DNA of 64,000 bases, taken from the NCBI GenBank assembly GCA_027924645.1, contig BSBN01000213.1, positions 36,892,501-36,956,500 of the forward strand, given 5' to 3'. A model generated the notes under the pieces. That model was not told where the DNA came from. It saw nothing but the letters and a program-made list of their open reading frames with translations, and ran no database searches. The first letter of the stretch is position 1; each line of letters begins with the position of its first letter. This document shows, piece by piece, positions 13,501-25,489 of the stretch. The translations under genes and the position numbers were made by a program. The stretch comes from Cunninghamia lanceolata (lineage: Eukaryota > Streptophyta > Pinopsida > Cupressales > Cupressaceae).

Positions 13501-16500
13501 TTGTAAGTTTCAAAAAATCATGACAAAATTTTTGAAACTTTGGCCTAATTTATTATCATATTGACTCTAAATTGCAATCTAACCATCGTCAATCTGCTGT
13601 CACTGACCTTAAAAGAGTGTTTAACATAACTGACATCAATCTGGTTGCTATTCACTTCGCTATAACAAAAGCAGAAACCATCCAAAATTTCCCAAATTTC
13701 CCAAATCCAAACTTTCTGAAGTGTCTTACTAAATTTACATTTTTCATTTTTCAAATCTTGGGTAAGGTAAGTTGACTCTCCTTGTTAAATAAATGAAGAA
13801 AGAAAGGATATGGTGTAGGAGCTTAACCTGTAATGGTACATGCTTGTTTTGATAGTAGTTTTTTGTTGAGAGGATTTTGCACTAATTGAAAAAGGTAGAA
13901 TATTGTAATTCTCTGTATTGTTTTCACCATAAAGTGGGAATTGATAGGCACAAGGACCTCTTTAGAATTAGCTGTGTACTAAACTTTCTTATTTGATACA
14001 GGTCAAAGATCTTGTCAAAGCTTTTTACACTCCCTGGCGCATTTAGATCATGCTATGGAAATAGCAATCTATGTTTCAGTATGACCCATACAATCCTCTT
14101 CAAAGATTAAGTTTCTATGGCATGTTCTGTTCAATTGAATGATTGAATGCGGACATTTTAAATTGTTCTATGGCATGTCATCATGGCAACAAGCATGTCT
14201 TGTGAATCAATCACCTATTAGACAGAGCATGTTGGCGATGAGGGTTCATAAGGTTTAAATTTGTTCTAATATGCCAGATTAATTTCTCAAAGTGTCTGAG
14301 TGACAAGCTTAGTGTATTGTGTAAATTGGTAAATAGCTTGCTAAGAATGAAAATGCTCTTTACTCTAAATATTGTGGGAAACCGAGATATGCACATAGTT
14401 GAAGAGTTTGAATAAATAATTCTAAAGAAATGCTGTTTCCAACCTATGTCCAACATTTTCCAGGAATATTGTTTATGTTTTAGCAGTCTTCTTTGTGTTC
14501 CCTAGTATAAACCTCTATTCACTATTGCAACAATGTTGGCAACTTTGGAATCCTAGATTCACAAACTTATATGTTTAGACCCACTGTGATATACTCTGTG
14601 CGAGTCCTGTATAATCAATGTTCAGAAGATTGGATATCCAATCTTTCTTCACTGAACATAGCTATCTTGAACTAAATATTCCAAACAATATTTCTTACCA
14701 GATCTTTCAATGGCCAGCTCATTTTATGTTAATTGGAGTTTGTAATAAACTTGCTTGTCATGAAGACATCCAAGGTTCTTACATGGCAAGGTTCTGCGCT
14801 TTTGACGTGCGGTTAAGGCTTCCATTTACATTTCTTACACAGCAGTATGTTTCGATTTGAGGTCTTCTGTATTGGCAATCTAATCAAAAGGAATCTGTGT
14901 CATTTGATCATCTTACAAACATAGGTTTCAACTTACCCATTTATGTGTATGCATTTGGAGCTGTCAAGAGAGACTATCATCCAGAGTCAATGATCAGGCA
15001 ATTCTTGTGACAGTATTGATCTTATACACAATGCAGAACATGTATATTTATGCAGTTTGAAACCAAGCAGAGTTGCCTTTGCCTAAAGCTCACAACACTT
15101 TCCAGAATGCTATTGAGAAAGTTTCAGGTTGTGATTGTTTCTTCCCAGTGTCAGATGGAAGCTCAGATTAGCATGAATTATTACCAGATAATGCTTTATC
15201 CTTGTAACAGACATTTCTCTTGCTGCAAGTATCTCTTTGTTGAACCTAGATACTAATTATATGTAGTAGTCAATTTTCTCTGACCCATATATTCATGAGT
15301 AGTGGTTCACAAGAACCCATCTCTCATGATCATGAACGGTCCTCTTAGCACTCATTGCATGATTGGTCCACTTAGCACTCATGAATGAAAATTGGTTCAG
15401 AACTACACAGTTGAATCCAGATAAATCATCACATAATTTGATACACTGAAACACCACATATATGAAAATGTAGTTTCATACTTTCAGACTTGCCAATCTG
15501 CTTTTGTTAGGTGATTTGAATTCTGCTCAATGCATGTCCCCAGTAAGTATAGTTCATGTCACATTGGAAAAACACCGCAATAAGTTAGAAGTTGAATAGG
15601 TGTGGAAACGGAGATGTTATTGAACTTAGAAGACAAGTTCTATAACAAGGGTTAAAATGTTGTGCTTGGTATAGAATAGTATCATAGAAAAAGAAGAAAT
15701 GAAATCAGTAACTGACGGGGATAGAGTAAATTTGCATTTTTGCCGGGAAAACTTCAGAAAAGGATCAAACATTACAAATTTAATCTCTTAGCCCACAGTT
15801 ACCTGAACTCAATGAGAGGATACTTGCAGACCTGCCAGGATCAAATATGTTTCCATTTGTAGCATATTCTTTCCATCGTTACAACCAAAATTCTTTATGC
15901 TATTCTTTTGCCACAAAACTATCATTGCAAAATTCATTAGATGGCTCTCCTGGAAACATAGTGGTTTTGAGAGTACAAATGTTGGTCCCAAAAACAAAGA
16001 GTGGTGATCTAGAATATAACACTAGAAAGAGAGGAGGCCTTAGGTTGTTGAAGCATAACCAAGCTTTGAAAAGGTAGAACCTGATTAGAATGCACTAGTG
16101 AATGTGGTAGAACAAGGGGGATTTCTTATGGTGTTTGGCTCTACTTGTCATGGATATAGGGTTTAAGTTTATGCACAAGTAAACCATTACATGTATTTGG
16201 AAGGTATGCATGCACTTTATGCAAAAGGAAGATTTAGAGTGAAAGGGAAGGTATGCATGCACTTGGCAAGTTTTTGACTGTCATTTTCAATTACTTTTGT
16301 AATGATTGGGATGGTTGGGTGTCATGTTTTTCCACGATACTTATTGTACTAAACTTGAACCTCTCCTTTAGCCAATTGTTTTGTGGGCTGCTTTGTTGAG
16401 GGTATTGCTTAACTCCTTATTAGGTAGTACATGTATTTATTTCAGAGGGCCAAATATAAGCTATGCATTCCCATCCCCTTAGACGAGCATCACCTTAGAG

Positions 16501-19159
16501 ACTTGGTGTTGAAGCAAATATAGGTACTGCTCTTGCATTGTATCTCCAGATCAGTCATCATATCAGCAATTTTCCCTCTGACCGATCTGTTTGGTTCCTT
16601 GATTCTGCGAAATTGTAAATTTGTGATCTGTTATCGTCATAGTCTTGTTTGGATATTCTTCATCCAATTCTTCTTGAATCGTGGATCAATCAAAACACGG
16701 TAAGTGTCATGCACATACTTTAAAGCAATGAAATGAAATTTTTTATGAGCCTCAAAATTGGGAGCCTCAATAAAATTTCAAGTGACACTAGCTAGGAAAA
16801 TTCATTGTGTAATCTTATTAATACTCCTATTTATATCTAAATCGTTGCACTGCAATTGTAATTTTCTTTATATCCTTACCACAAATATATAGCTTTTCAA
16901 TAGATGTCAAATATGCAGAAAAAGTTCCTCCAAGTCCAAGAACTTGGCACAATTACAAAGAAGTGGATGCAATGTAAAGGTGGGAAGATGATTGTTTCGA
17001 CTCTTTGAGAACCCCCTACTTTTGTTCTTGTTCATGAATGTTTGGATTCTCTTTTTGTCCTGGAATGGCCGTCAGCAGTTACATTTTCCCTTCAACAGAG
17101 TTTACTTATTTCATACCTTTTCAGCTTTAACAACTCGGATTAATGCAATTTACCACAACATCCTGCAAGGCTATCCCGAGAAAGCATATGCCTGTTCTTT
17201 TTCTCATAATAAACGTTCTTATCTGTTAGTTATATGATTGTTGTCTTCATATCTATTTTCTCTTTCGTGAACTTCGTATTTGCGTTTGCTAGGATTGTTT
17301 TCTGCTACATTATGATACCTTTTGCAGTATTCAAGTAAGGAATCCACGTAACTTATTCATCCATTGTACGTAATCTGTTCAATCTAGTGCACAGCTAATT
17401 CAATCTCAATTTTTGTTAGTTTACGTCAAGTGTGAATGTCCACTTATTTTGCTTCTGTCTTTATATTGTCTGATGGGGGATCATGGCTTGAACATGGCTC
17501 ACACACTGGGAATTTGTGAAGAAGCCCACAATAAACATCAAATCTGGATAACAAATTGTATTCAATCAAAACAAAACATGTACATAGGAATTTGCAACAA
17601 TTACAAAAATATTTAAGCATAGAACATAAACCAGGATGGAGACATAATCCTAGCAACCCAAGGGATAAGTTCCTTAAGTCAGTCTTCCGTCCATTTCAAT
17701 TTGCTGTTCCCTAGTTGGGGTACCCCTGCTTGTCTTTTGTAAAAAAATCATTTTGAAATGACCTTATCTATGTTTGTTACTTCTAGATTTCTTTTCTTAA
17801 TTGGTTTGTTTGTTTTCAATTGTATTTAGCTACATGTGATGTTTTTAATGTTACGACTAGGCACATAAATAATGACACAATTCAGATTTGTAGTGTTTTT
17901 TCGACGATGCTATATTTGATGCTATATATGAGTACTATGATGCAAGTTGACAACATTAGCATTTCAGAAACTAACATATTCTTGCGGGATCACCTTAGGA
18001 CATGGTAAATAACAAGTGAAAGTAAAAAGTTTATCTATATTTATAATTTTTATGCTAGTACTGAGTAAAATTAGAGATAATCATGTCAAATAGAGTTGAA
18101 TGAATAGGAGGTGGTGGTAAAATCTAGAAAAATGGAGGAATGGTTAGAAGCTGACAGCTACATTTATTTTAAGCATGTTTTACTTTTTCAGTTTGTTGTG
18201 TGTTCAATACCTGCAAGATGAAGAGTAGTGCAGAGTCAATGATGAGTTCAATTCCATTTAGTTGAATTCACTTGTCAGCGTTGTTGAACTTGGGGATTTG
18301 TTGAGCAAATTTTAAACTAAATCCCATCCACTTTCAGTTATAAGGATCCACAAGAAATGTAACAACATATAAAACCATGGAGAAAATGATCAGAAGTGGA
18401 GTACGTGTAGAAAAATATGAGAGCAAAGGAGATCCCTTTGACTACTTGTCATAGAGACCCCAAAGGGGTGTGGGGAAACCCTTTGTAGGGTCAAGAAATG
18501 GGTGCCAAATTTAATAGGAAGAGTAATACATGATGGTTAAATTTTGTGTAGAAACAACTCATGAAAAATCAAATGAAGATGAGCATAAGGTCCAAAACCA
18601 GTTTCATTTTTAACTGAGATGATTATTCCTGAGCCAAGAATCTGAAAGTAACTGAAGACACTAGCTGGGGTGTTGACTATCAACACCACCACAACAGTGG
18701 AAAACGAGATGTTTTTGATCGATGGAAATGGTTAATCTTCCAACATTAGAGCAAGGATCCGAAGAAAAACCATGGTTAGATAATCTTCAAGGCTATTTAA
18801 AGACAAAAGGATAGTAAAAAAAATCACAATCTGATTATCCTGAAGCGGAGACATGTTTGTCTCCCTGTCATAAAGTGTGCTAAAGAAGTAAATGAAGTTT
18901 CAAAATTTTTATTGTATTTTTAAAAAAATTTCGAGAGGGTTCTCGGAAGTTTAATAATCGTATCATTGAAGTGGATGCAATTTTTCTTGTAGTAGTTTAA
19001 TGATTTTTATAGTTGTTTTCCTACACTCCAAATGTCACGTAATATGATCTTTTCTTTTAATTAAAAAAACAAGGTCAATATAATCATTGTTTATAATGAT
19101 CTATCCTCAAAGTTTGAAGCAATTTTTTTATTAGTTTAATGATTTTTATATTTGCTTTA
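10529..19159. other. Long stretch without recognised genes
   Basis: Reading frames up to about 134 codons (10719-11123, and 121 codons at 12447-12812) show no domain I know, and their codon use looks like the surrounding AT-rich DNA. Small local repeats include GGAAGGTATGCATGCACT at about 16199 and again at 16247, GGTTCAAAGCCATTTC-like copies near 12140 and 12190, and CTTAGCACTCAT copies near 15345 and 15370. The stretch 11130-11740 has the look of an LTR-element leader on the minus strand but offers no anchor motif. Confidence 0.5.
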
Positions 19160-20284
19160 TTACAATAAAGTTTAGTCTAGCTAATCAAATGAAATGTTTT
19201 ACAGCTCAACACAAATCAATCTATACTAATAATTATATTGCTCCCTTCTATGGAGGGATTGGTCCCAAAAAAGATTGTTCAATCAGGAATGGTTGTTCTT
19301 TTGAAGTAAAATATGGAAGGCCAGCGAAAAAGAATAATCACTTTAAGGACCCGTCGATTAGGGCTCTTCAATGATCCTTGGAACGGTTTGGTTTCAAACT
19401 ACCTTGAGTTGCTCTTTTGTTTTTGTGTTTGTTGGTTGTATACCTTGCTTGTTCTCCTTTTGTAGCTACTATTGTTGTTTTGGTTGCAGCTACTGTTGTT
19501 GTAATGATTGCAGTTGGGCTACAGTTCTGCTAGTTGAAATTATGCGGTAATTTCATTGTTGTAATAGTTTTTTGGTCCTGTTAAAATTAACCCGGGTTTA
19601 TGTTCCCTTCAAAACTAGCTTATCTTAATCAAAACCTAGATTAATAATTAAGAGTTAGTGGGTGTAGGTAATTTTATAATTAATATTAATTTAGGAAAGT
19701 AAATGCAAGAGGATAGGGGTACTTAGTTTGATAACTAAAGATGTATAATTTTGATGTAGATTTTAGATTTGACTATTAGTGGACTAGTAAATGACGCCTC
19801 TCTGTCTATTAATATCTTAGATTTTACACAAGAACTATGCTTTGTTTGGGGTCGAATTTGTGCCTCAAGGTCTTTTCCACATTTGTGGATTCGTCCTTCT
19901 ACTATGTAGATATGATCTCTATGGTTTTGTATTCATGCTCTTTGGTTTGCTTCTATTTGCTCTTCCTTTTGCTTTTCTCTGCTACGAAGAATGATAGTAT
20001 TTAGTAATACCTTTAGATAGTTGTTGGTATGTCACAAGGTGACATGTTCTCTTAGGTCAATCCCCAAAAAAGTGTGTAAAAGATAGGCAATCATGCAACA
20101 ATGCCCTAGAATGAATATGTAGATTCATTTTAGTGCACCAAACACGAGTGTTTTGCTTTTGATTGCTCCTTAAATGCTTCTAGGATGAGAGAGGGTGATC
20201 AAATGTGCAATGGATGCAAATGAATGCCTTTAAATATAAACACAAAACTAAATAGGAATTGACATGGGTATGCAAACTTCACCA
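19160..20284 (-). repeat. 3' LTR of the gypsy-type element
   Basis: It aligns with the right LTR from about AGTCTAG near 19174 to ...TTCACCA at 20284. On the minus strand it begins TGGTGAAGTTTGCATACCC, directly after the polypurine tract. The alignment is interrupted at 19236-19634 by an insertion with a target duplication, and it lacks a segment found in the right LTR. The left limit is approximate. Confidence 0.8.
19236..19634 (+). mobile_element. LINE-like insertion in the 3' LTR, 399 bp, with 16-bp target duplication
   Basis: The insert is flanked by TCTATACTAATAATTA at 19220-19235 and CCTAGATTAATAATTA at 19635-19650, while the uninterrupted right LTR has one CCTAGACTAATAATTA at the equivalent place. 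A long variable target duplication, 5' truncation and a weak A-rich end (ATCAAAA) are typical of LINE insertion. The 3' part, with TTTTTTGGTCCTGTTAAAA and GGGTTTATGTTCCC, resembles plant LINE 3' ends as I remember them, but no reverse transcriptase motif is included, so the family is uncertain. Confidence 0.65.
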
Positions 20285-20302
20285 TTGCATTTTGCCCCCA
20301 CT
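20285..20302 (-). other. Polypurine tract of the gypsy-type element
   Basis: On the minus strand AGTGGGGGCAAAATGCAA lies immediately upstream of the 3' LTR start TGGTGAAG. A G-rich purine run next to the 3' LTR is where plus-strand DNA synthesis is primed. It fixes the element's orientation as minus. Confidence 0.8.
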
Positions 20303-20776
20303 TTAAGGTGCATGTTAGTCCTAAAATGATCATGTATCTCAAAGTTTGTAGTACTCACAAACATGCATGTAAATTAAATATTCAAACATAAAAGGGTATC
20401 TCAATAATGGACCCTATTGAATGTCATTGGTAAATCCTTCCTTTGGCATGTGCTCTCCATGTGAACTTGCAAAATAGAGGAAAAGTATGCAATAAGTAGC
20501 TTTTGTCTCATAAGTGAAAACTATGTACAAAATATGAGCTTGCTTATTTGTCTTCGAAATAGGAAAATCATGAAAAAGATAAAGTTAGGGAATTCTACTT
20601 GTTTGAAAAATGATGTAGCTCCACCTTGCTTGGTAGTCATGGGATGACAAGGTGCTTGGGGCATTAGTGTGTCCTGTGATAGCAATTCATCTGGTCACAT
20701 TGATGAGTCTCTATGTAGCTCTTATCACTACTTGAAAGTTCAACATGTGAATGTTAGTGATAATATATGCCGTGCC

Positions 20777-20804
20777 CTCCCCACCCCACCCCACCCCACC
20801 CCAC
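20777..20804. repeat. (CCCCA)n pentanucleotide microsatellite
   Basis: About five perfect CCCCA units stand within the non-coding part of the gypsy-type element; the minus strand reads TGGGG repeats. Such G-runs can form quadruplexes. Confidence 0.95.
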
Positions 20805-21159
20805 GTTTGGTTACATTCCTAGGAGGCAAGGAATTGTAGGAGAGGAAAAACAATACATGAATTGTAAATGTAAACTAATGACAATCATGTAAGCATGTAC
20901 ATCGTGTAAAGTAAAGAGTTATAAATGCATCTTGTAATGAACAAGTAGCATGGAGATCATGTGGGTTGGAGATGAATCTCAAAGTGTAATGTTGCCCCTA
21001 GCATGGACAAATGAATAACGGGGGTGTGGCCCTTAGTGGCTAGGACATCCATGGAAGTACATGAAGCACTAGAAAAGGCTTATGTCCCCAATGTGTAGCA
21101 TGATCATATCGTAGAGATAGGTCCCTAGTGGGAAGGTAGGCAATATCAACGTAGGTGAG

Positions 21160-21480
21160 AGGCAAGCGTGATGCCCCTCAAATTTAAAAGTGATAGGTAA
21201 TGATGTCACATGAAAATAGTGGGGAAGGCATGATGCCCCTAGTGTAAGGATTTACCAAGGAAATGGGAGAAAGGCATGATGCCCCCAAGCTAGATTGGTA
21301 ACTCCAAAAGTATAATATAGCAATGTAAGTACCAATGTTGTGGGGGGAGACATGATGCCTCTAGTGGTAAGAATATGCCCATGAAAGCATAATATGTGAA
21401 GGGGATGGCACGAAGCCCGCTAATGTGAGGTTATGTTAATGGAAGCATAGGGTGTAAAGGGGGAGGGCACGATGCCCCAA
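21160..21480. repeat. Diverged minisatellite with a palindromic GGCATGATGCCC core
   Basis: The core recurs near 21170, 21229, 21265, 21347, 21404 and 21465, spaced roughly 35-80 bases, often preceded by a G-run and followed by CTAGTG or similar. GGCATGATGCC is itself a palindrome with one central base. It lies in the non-coding 3' part of the gypsy-type element and replaces the expected pol region. Confidence 0.7.
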
Positions 21481-22150
21481 TCAAGTGTGATCACTGCAAG
21501 AGTATTCTAAGGCAATATAAGCTTAGTAGGTAATGCTAAGAGTGTAATGTATCAAAGTCTAAGCTCTAAAAGCAAGGTTTAACACTATAATATCATAACA
21601 AGTAGTGAATATGCAATGGTAAAGTATAAGCATCATAGCATGGCAAATATCATAAGCATGGTAACACGTGTGAATAATCATAAGAAATCATAGTAAACAA
21701 GGGAATATATGACAAAAATGGAATGGGAAATAAGGCAACATGAGGAAATTCAATAGGTAATGACAAGAATCATAAAATCATGGGTAGACGAAAAGGTGAA
21801 ATCATGGCTAGATGGAAAGGTGAAATAGGAAAATAAAGGATCAATCCAAGTGGGGAATAAAAGGCAAAGGCAAAGGTAAACAAAGCACATGGGTGAAAAG
21901 AGGGTACACAAACATAAGAGGAAGCAAGCCAAATAGAAACAGAAAATGCTCCCCACGTGGGGGAGAACAAGCATGATCAAATATAGAAGATGAAATCAAA
22001 TATAGAAGGTGAAATAGGTATGAAAAACACAACAAATGAGGCATAAGCAAAATGGCCAAAGCAAGAAAGAAAAAAAGGAAAAACAAACAGACAAAAGTGA
22101 AATATAGGCTATAGGTATAGAGGTATATATGCTATAGTGGTGCTTGCATA

Positions 22151-22750
22151 TCATTGAACAAACCTGAGAGACTCAAACTTTGTCTCCAAATGCTCATGGT
22201 TATCATCATGCAACAAATTGTCGTCATCCCAACATGTATCATCATATTTGTCTTCGTTTGCTTGTGCTTGTTGGTCTTCTTTGCTGGCCTTTTCTATTAC
22301 ACATGTTTCTTGTTTGTATTCCTTCATGCTAGGTAGAAACAAATGCTCAACAACTTTAACATTAGGCACTTCCTTTCTTACCTGTTCTTGTTTCTTAACT
22401 TGTGGTTGTAGGGGAATGATAGACATTTGGTGCACCACAACTTCTTGCTTTGTCCAAATAGTCTTTTACATAGGAAATTTTGATATTTGTTGGACTTTTG
22501 CTTTTGTTTCCTTCCTTGGCACATGAGTAATTTGTTCTTCATAAGGATCATTAGAAGGCATGCATATATCCACTCCCTTATGCTTATTAACTGTAGGTTG
22601 TGCAATTTGAGGTTCTTTTGATTTTGGAAAACCTTCATCTATCCTCTTTTGAATTCTTTGTAATTCATCAAAATGTGTCTTGTATAAAACATGTATAGTA
22701 TTGTGCCTTTCATAAGGTACATCTTTTGGTGTCTTCACAAATGTGTACAA
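22151..22750 (-). pseudogene. Charged linker region downstream of gypsy protease (decayed)
   Basis: Two overlapping minus-strand frames rich in Lys, Glu, Gln and Asp (for example KVQQISKFPM near the end of one and KKQEQVRKEVPN in the other) follow the protease-like segment. In many plant gypsy polyproteins a low-complexity charged linker sits between protease and reverse transcriptase. Here no reverse transcriptase follows. Frame changes near 22470 show decay. Confidence 0.5.
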
Positions 22751-22869
22751 TGTAAATTGATTAACATTAGATACTGGCTTGTAATGAGCCCCTTAAATCT
22801 TTTGCCACTTTTCCTTTTTTGATAAATTTAACAAATTGATCTAAAATGGAAGGGATAACTTTACATTGT

Positions 22870-23237
22870 TTAATCCATGGTTGCCCAAACAATAAACCAA
22901 ATTTGTCGGCTTAGGATGGTATCACATGACATAAAATTGGTCTCTTTAGGTCCAACTTTTAATTGTAGAATAATGCATCCTAGTGTGTTGATTAACATTC
23001 CATTAGTCATCTTCAATGAAATACTAGAATGTGCATATTCTTGATGCCTAATATGAGTATTAAACAATGCTTCTTTAGTGCAAATGTTATATGGCAATTT
23101 TGGATCGACAAGAAATTTAGTACGTGATGTGTGTTTGAAATTGCTAGGTTTGTATAATGGACCATGGAAATTGTTTTTGGGATTTCCTCAATAGAAAATG
23201 CAATCGATAGTGAAGTAGGAGGAGAATAAGATGGCAT
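22870..23237 (-). pseudogene. Retroviral-type aspartic protease remnant of the gypsy element
   Basis: Two minus-strand frames carry a pattern like that of the plant gypsy protease region. NGMLINTLGCIILQLKVGP at about 23010-22950 matches the stretch before the second half of the protease, where a small residue, strand and VGP are usual. DTILSRQIW then sits where functional copies have a YN-LLGRPWL-type motif. I do not see an intact D-S/T-G catalytic triad, so this is a fragment. It follows gag on the same strand, which supports the call. Confidence 0.6.
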
Positions 23238-23459
23238 TAGTGCAATAGCTTTTACAAAAGCATGCTCACGTGATATGTCTTTATGTTCAAAATTACCCTT
23301 ATTTGTCTCCTCATGTACCTCAATATTATTTGAATGATGTGGAAATGGATTTATGTATATTTGTAATTGACTATTGGAGGTGCAATTGATGAATTTCCGT
23401 TGTCATTAATGCCTTCAACTTTAATCATGTTGTTCATGAGATCTTGTACCTTCTTTTTA

Positions 23460-25104
23460 AGGCATATGCAAGATAAAGTATAATGGCCCTTAACTCAATG
23501 AAAATTGCAAAATAGTTGGTCATTTAGCTTCTAGGAAGTGGTTTATTGGGATCCAATGGATGAACAAGAGGAAGAGTGATCAAGTTAGCACTCAACAAGC
23601 TTTGAAGAACATTTATGGATTTTTGAAGTTTAGTGAACTTCCTAGAAGCATTTGGTTTGAATGAAGGAAAAGTAGAGGTATTAGCAACTTGATGAACACT
23701 TTCCTTCATATCAGTAACCTTAAAAAGTTTTTTGACTTTTGATACTTCAAAGGTTATTAAGCATTTTGACTTGAGGATCCATACTCGAAGACATTTCTTG
23801 CTAGCAATTTGGACTCAATAGTTTTACATGTGCACACAAATCGATGAAATATGTAAAGCTATTTAGGTATACACTGTCTTGAATTGGTTTAAGTAGTCCC
23901 TTAATAAGGATATATAATTCAAAATCATCTAAGGGAGTAATCATTTTAGAGAACAAGGACTAAAATCATATAACAATCACCAACATGTTCATTTTGTCCT
24001 TGGACACACTCAAATAGATTGGAAACTGTAACTCTACAACCCATGTTAATTTTGGATTGCTTCAAGAACACTAGTCAAATCATCAAATGTGTGAATAGAC
24101 CCTTGAAGAAGCAAAAGAACCACTCAATAGCACAATCTTTTAGAGTCTATGGAAACGACTTTCTTAATACCTTATCTTCAAATAATAAGTCTACACATGC
24201 AATTGGAAAAGATCTCAAATGTGTGTTTGGGTCTCCTTTGCCATCATTCATTGAAAATTGTGGTGCCACAAAGTCCATAGGGTGAGGGTGCATAACAATA
24301 TTGTATGATAGTGATGTATGTCTAGTGTTCTTGAATTCCTCACTATCTTGTTCATTTGGTTTAGCATCTACTCTCTTTCTACTTGAACTATCTTGAGAAA
24401 TGCATCTAGGATGGAAGATGGAAGGGTGATAGGTGAAAGTTGTGGACCACTATGGTGTGTATTAGAATGAGTGTGAGAGGTGGAAGGGGCGGAGGAAGTG
24501 ATAGCTTGGGGTAATGACATAGAACATGAAAGGTACTTAAGGATATTTAAAACATGAGAGGTTGTGGTAGATGTGGAACTGACATGAATAAGCAAAGTAG
24601 TGATAGGTTCGGTGGTAGTGGATGAAATGGGCATAAACATGTGGTAGATCATAAGATGGATGACTATCGCAAGAGGGCTAGTGACTAGTGGCTAGTGGTT
24701 AGTGGCTAGGTCATAAGAGGAGGAAAGGTGGAGAAAGGATAAACACTATTTAAAGGTATACTAATATAAGTATGGGTGGTACTATGGGGGTGAGTAGTGG
24801 TGGTGGAAGTAGTATTGATAGAAGATGGATCTATGGTAGAAGTAGGAGAGATAATAGATGCACTAGTCACAATAGATAAAGCAATTTTAGCACCAATTGC
24901 TTGCAAGATCTCTAATACAAATTACTTATTGATGAATACATTATTAATCATATTAGCTTGTTGTGTTGGATTTTTTGCATTAGCTAAACTAATAAGCTCA
25001 GTTGTAAAACCTTGTTTGTCCATAGTATTGTGATCATAATATTCATTATTGCTCTCAACACAAGCATCAGAATAGACCTTAGTTTTAGTAGATGGGGTAG
25101 CCAT
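23460..25104 (-). pseudogene. Gypsy gag polyprotein remnant
   Basis: The probable start is Met at 25104 (MATPSTKTKVYSD), about 0.4 kb inside the 5' LTR. An N-terminal low-complexity Ser/Thr-rich part (about 24900-24370) is followed at about 24285-24080 by a gag core: APQFSMNDGKGDPNTHL, then a spacer, then KSFP-TLKDCAIEWF and, in another frame, GSIHTFDDL. These fit the plant retrotransposon gag pattern of DP--HL, FP-SL---A--WF and GSI-SF--L. At about 23530-23440 a zinc-knuckle-like C--FH------GHYTLSC---K--VQDL occurs with a stop inside. Stops and frameshifts run throughout. In a living element this protein would form the cytoplasmic particle that packages the RNA. Confidence 0.8.
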
Positions 25105-25476
25105 GTTAGGGTTTAGATGAGCACTCTTTCTCAATGGAAGAGTAGGATATCTTGGAGCTCATTTCATAAACAAAAGATGGGAAGATGAAGCTAAAAAATA
25201 TACTTTTAGATTTAAAAAATTAGAAATATCAAATGGCATATTAGATTTAATAGTGAAACCCTAATGGTATAGCCAAGGGTGGGTAGGGTAGGTAAAAGAG
25301 ATATGGCAAGGCTCAAAACCCTAAAAGAAAAGATGTAGTAATGTAAATGCAATAAAACACAAGAATGATAGGAGAATCAAATCTGAAAATGAAATGTGAA
25401 ATTTAGAACTTATAGATTTGAAAAACCCTAATATGAAGGAGAAACCCTAGTGGGAAATTAGGTTATGTAGGATTAA

Positions 25477-25487
25477 CGGGTTCACCA
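25477..25487 (-). other. Primer-binding-like site next to the 5' LTR
   Basis: On the minus strand TGGTGAACCCG follows the end of the right LTR within a few bases. TGG pairs with the CCA end of a tRNA, and position and sequence fit a primer-binding site. I cannot name the tRNA with confidence. Confidence 0.55.
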
Positions 25488-25489
25488 AA

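Larger units (their letters stand above)
20303..22150 (-). other. Non-coding 3' interior of the gypsy-type element
   Basis: No reverse transcriptase, RNase H or integrase motif is seen on either strand. The stretch holds a pentanucleotide run and a dispersed GGCATGATGCCC-type repeat, both listed separately. In an autonomous gypsy element this position would hold most of pol. Confidence 0.6.

Noticed and set aside
19611..19625. TGTTCCC as the LTR start of the gypsy-type element
   Set aside because: A match to the right LTR resumes further left at about 19170, and the 19236-19634 segment is better explained as an insertion with its own target duplication.
21750..22086. Hydrophobic minus-strand frames resembling membrane segments
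   Set aside because: They come from purine-rich low-complexity DNA (AAAGG-type runs on the plus strand) read antisense as Phe/Leu/Ser/Pro.
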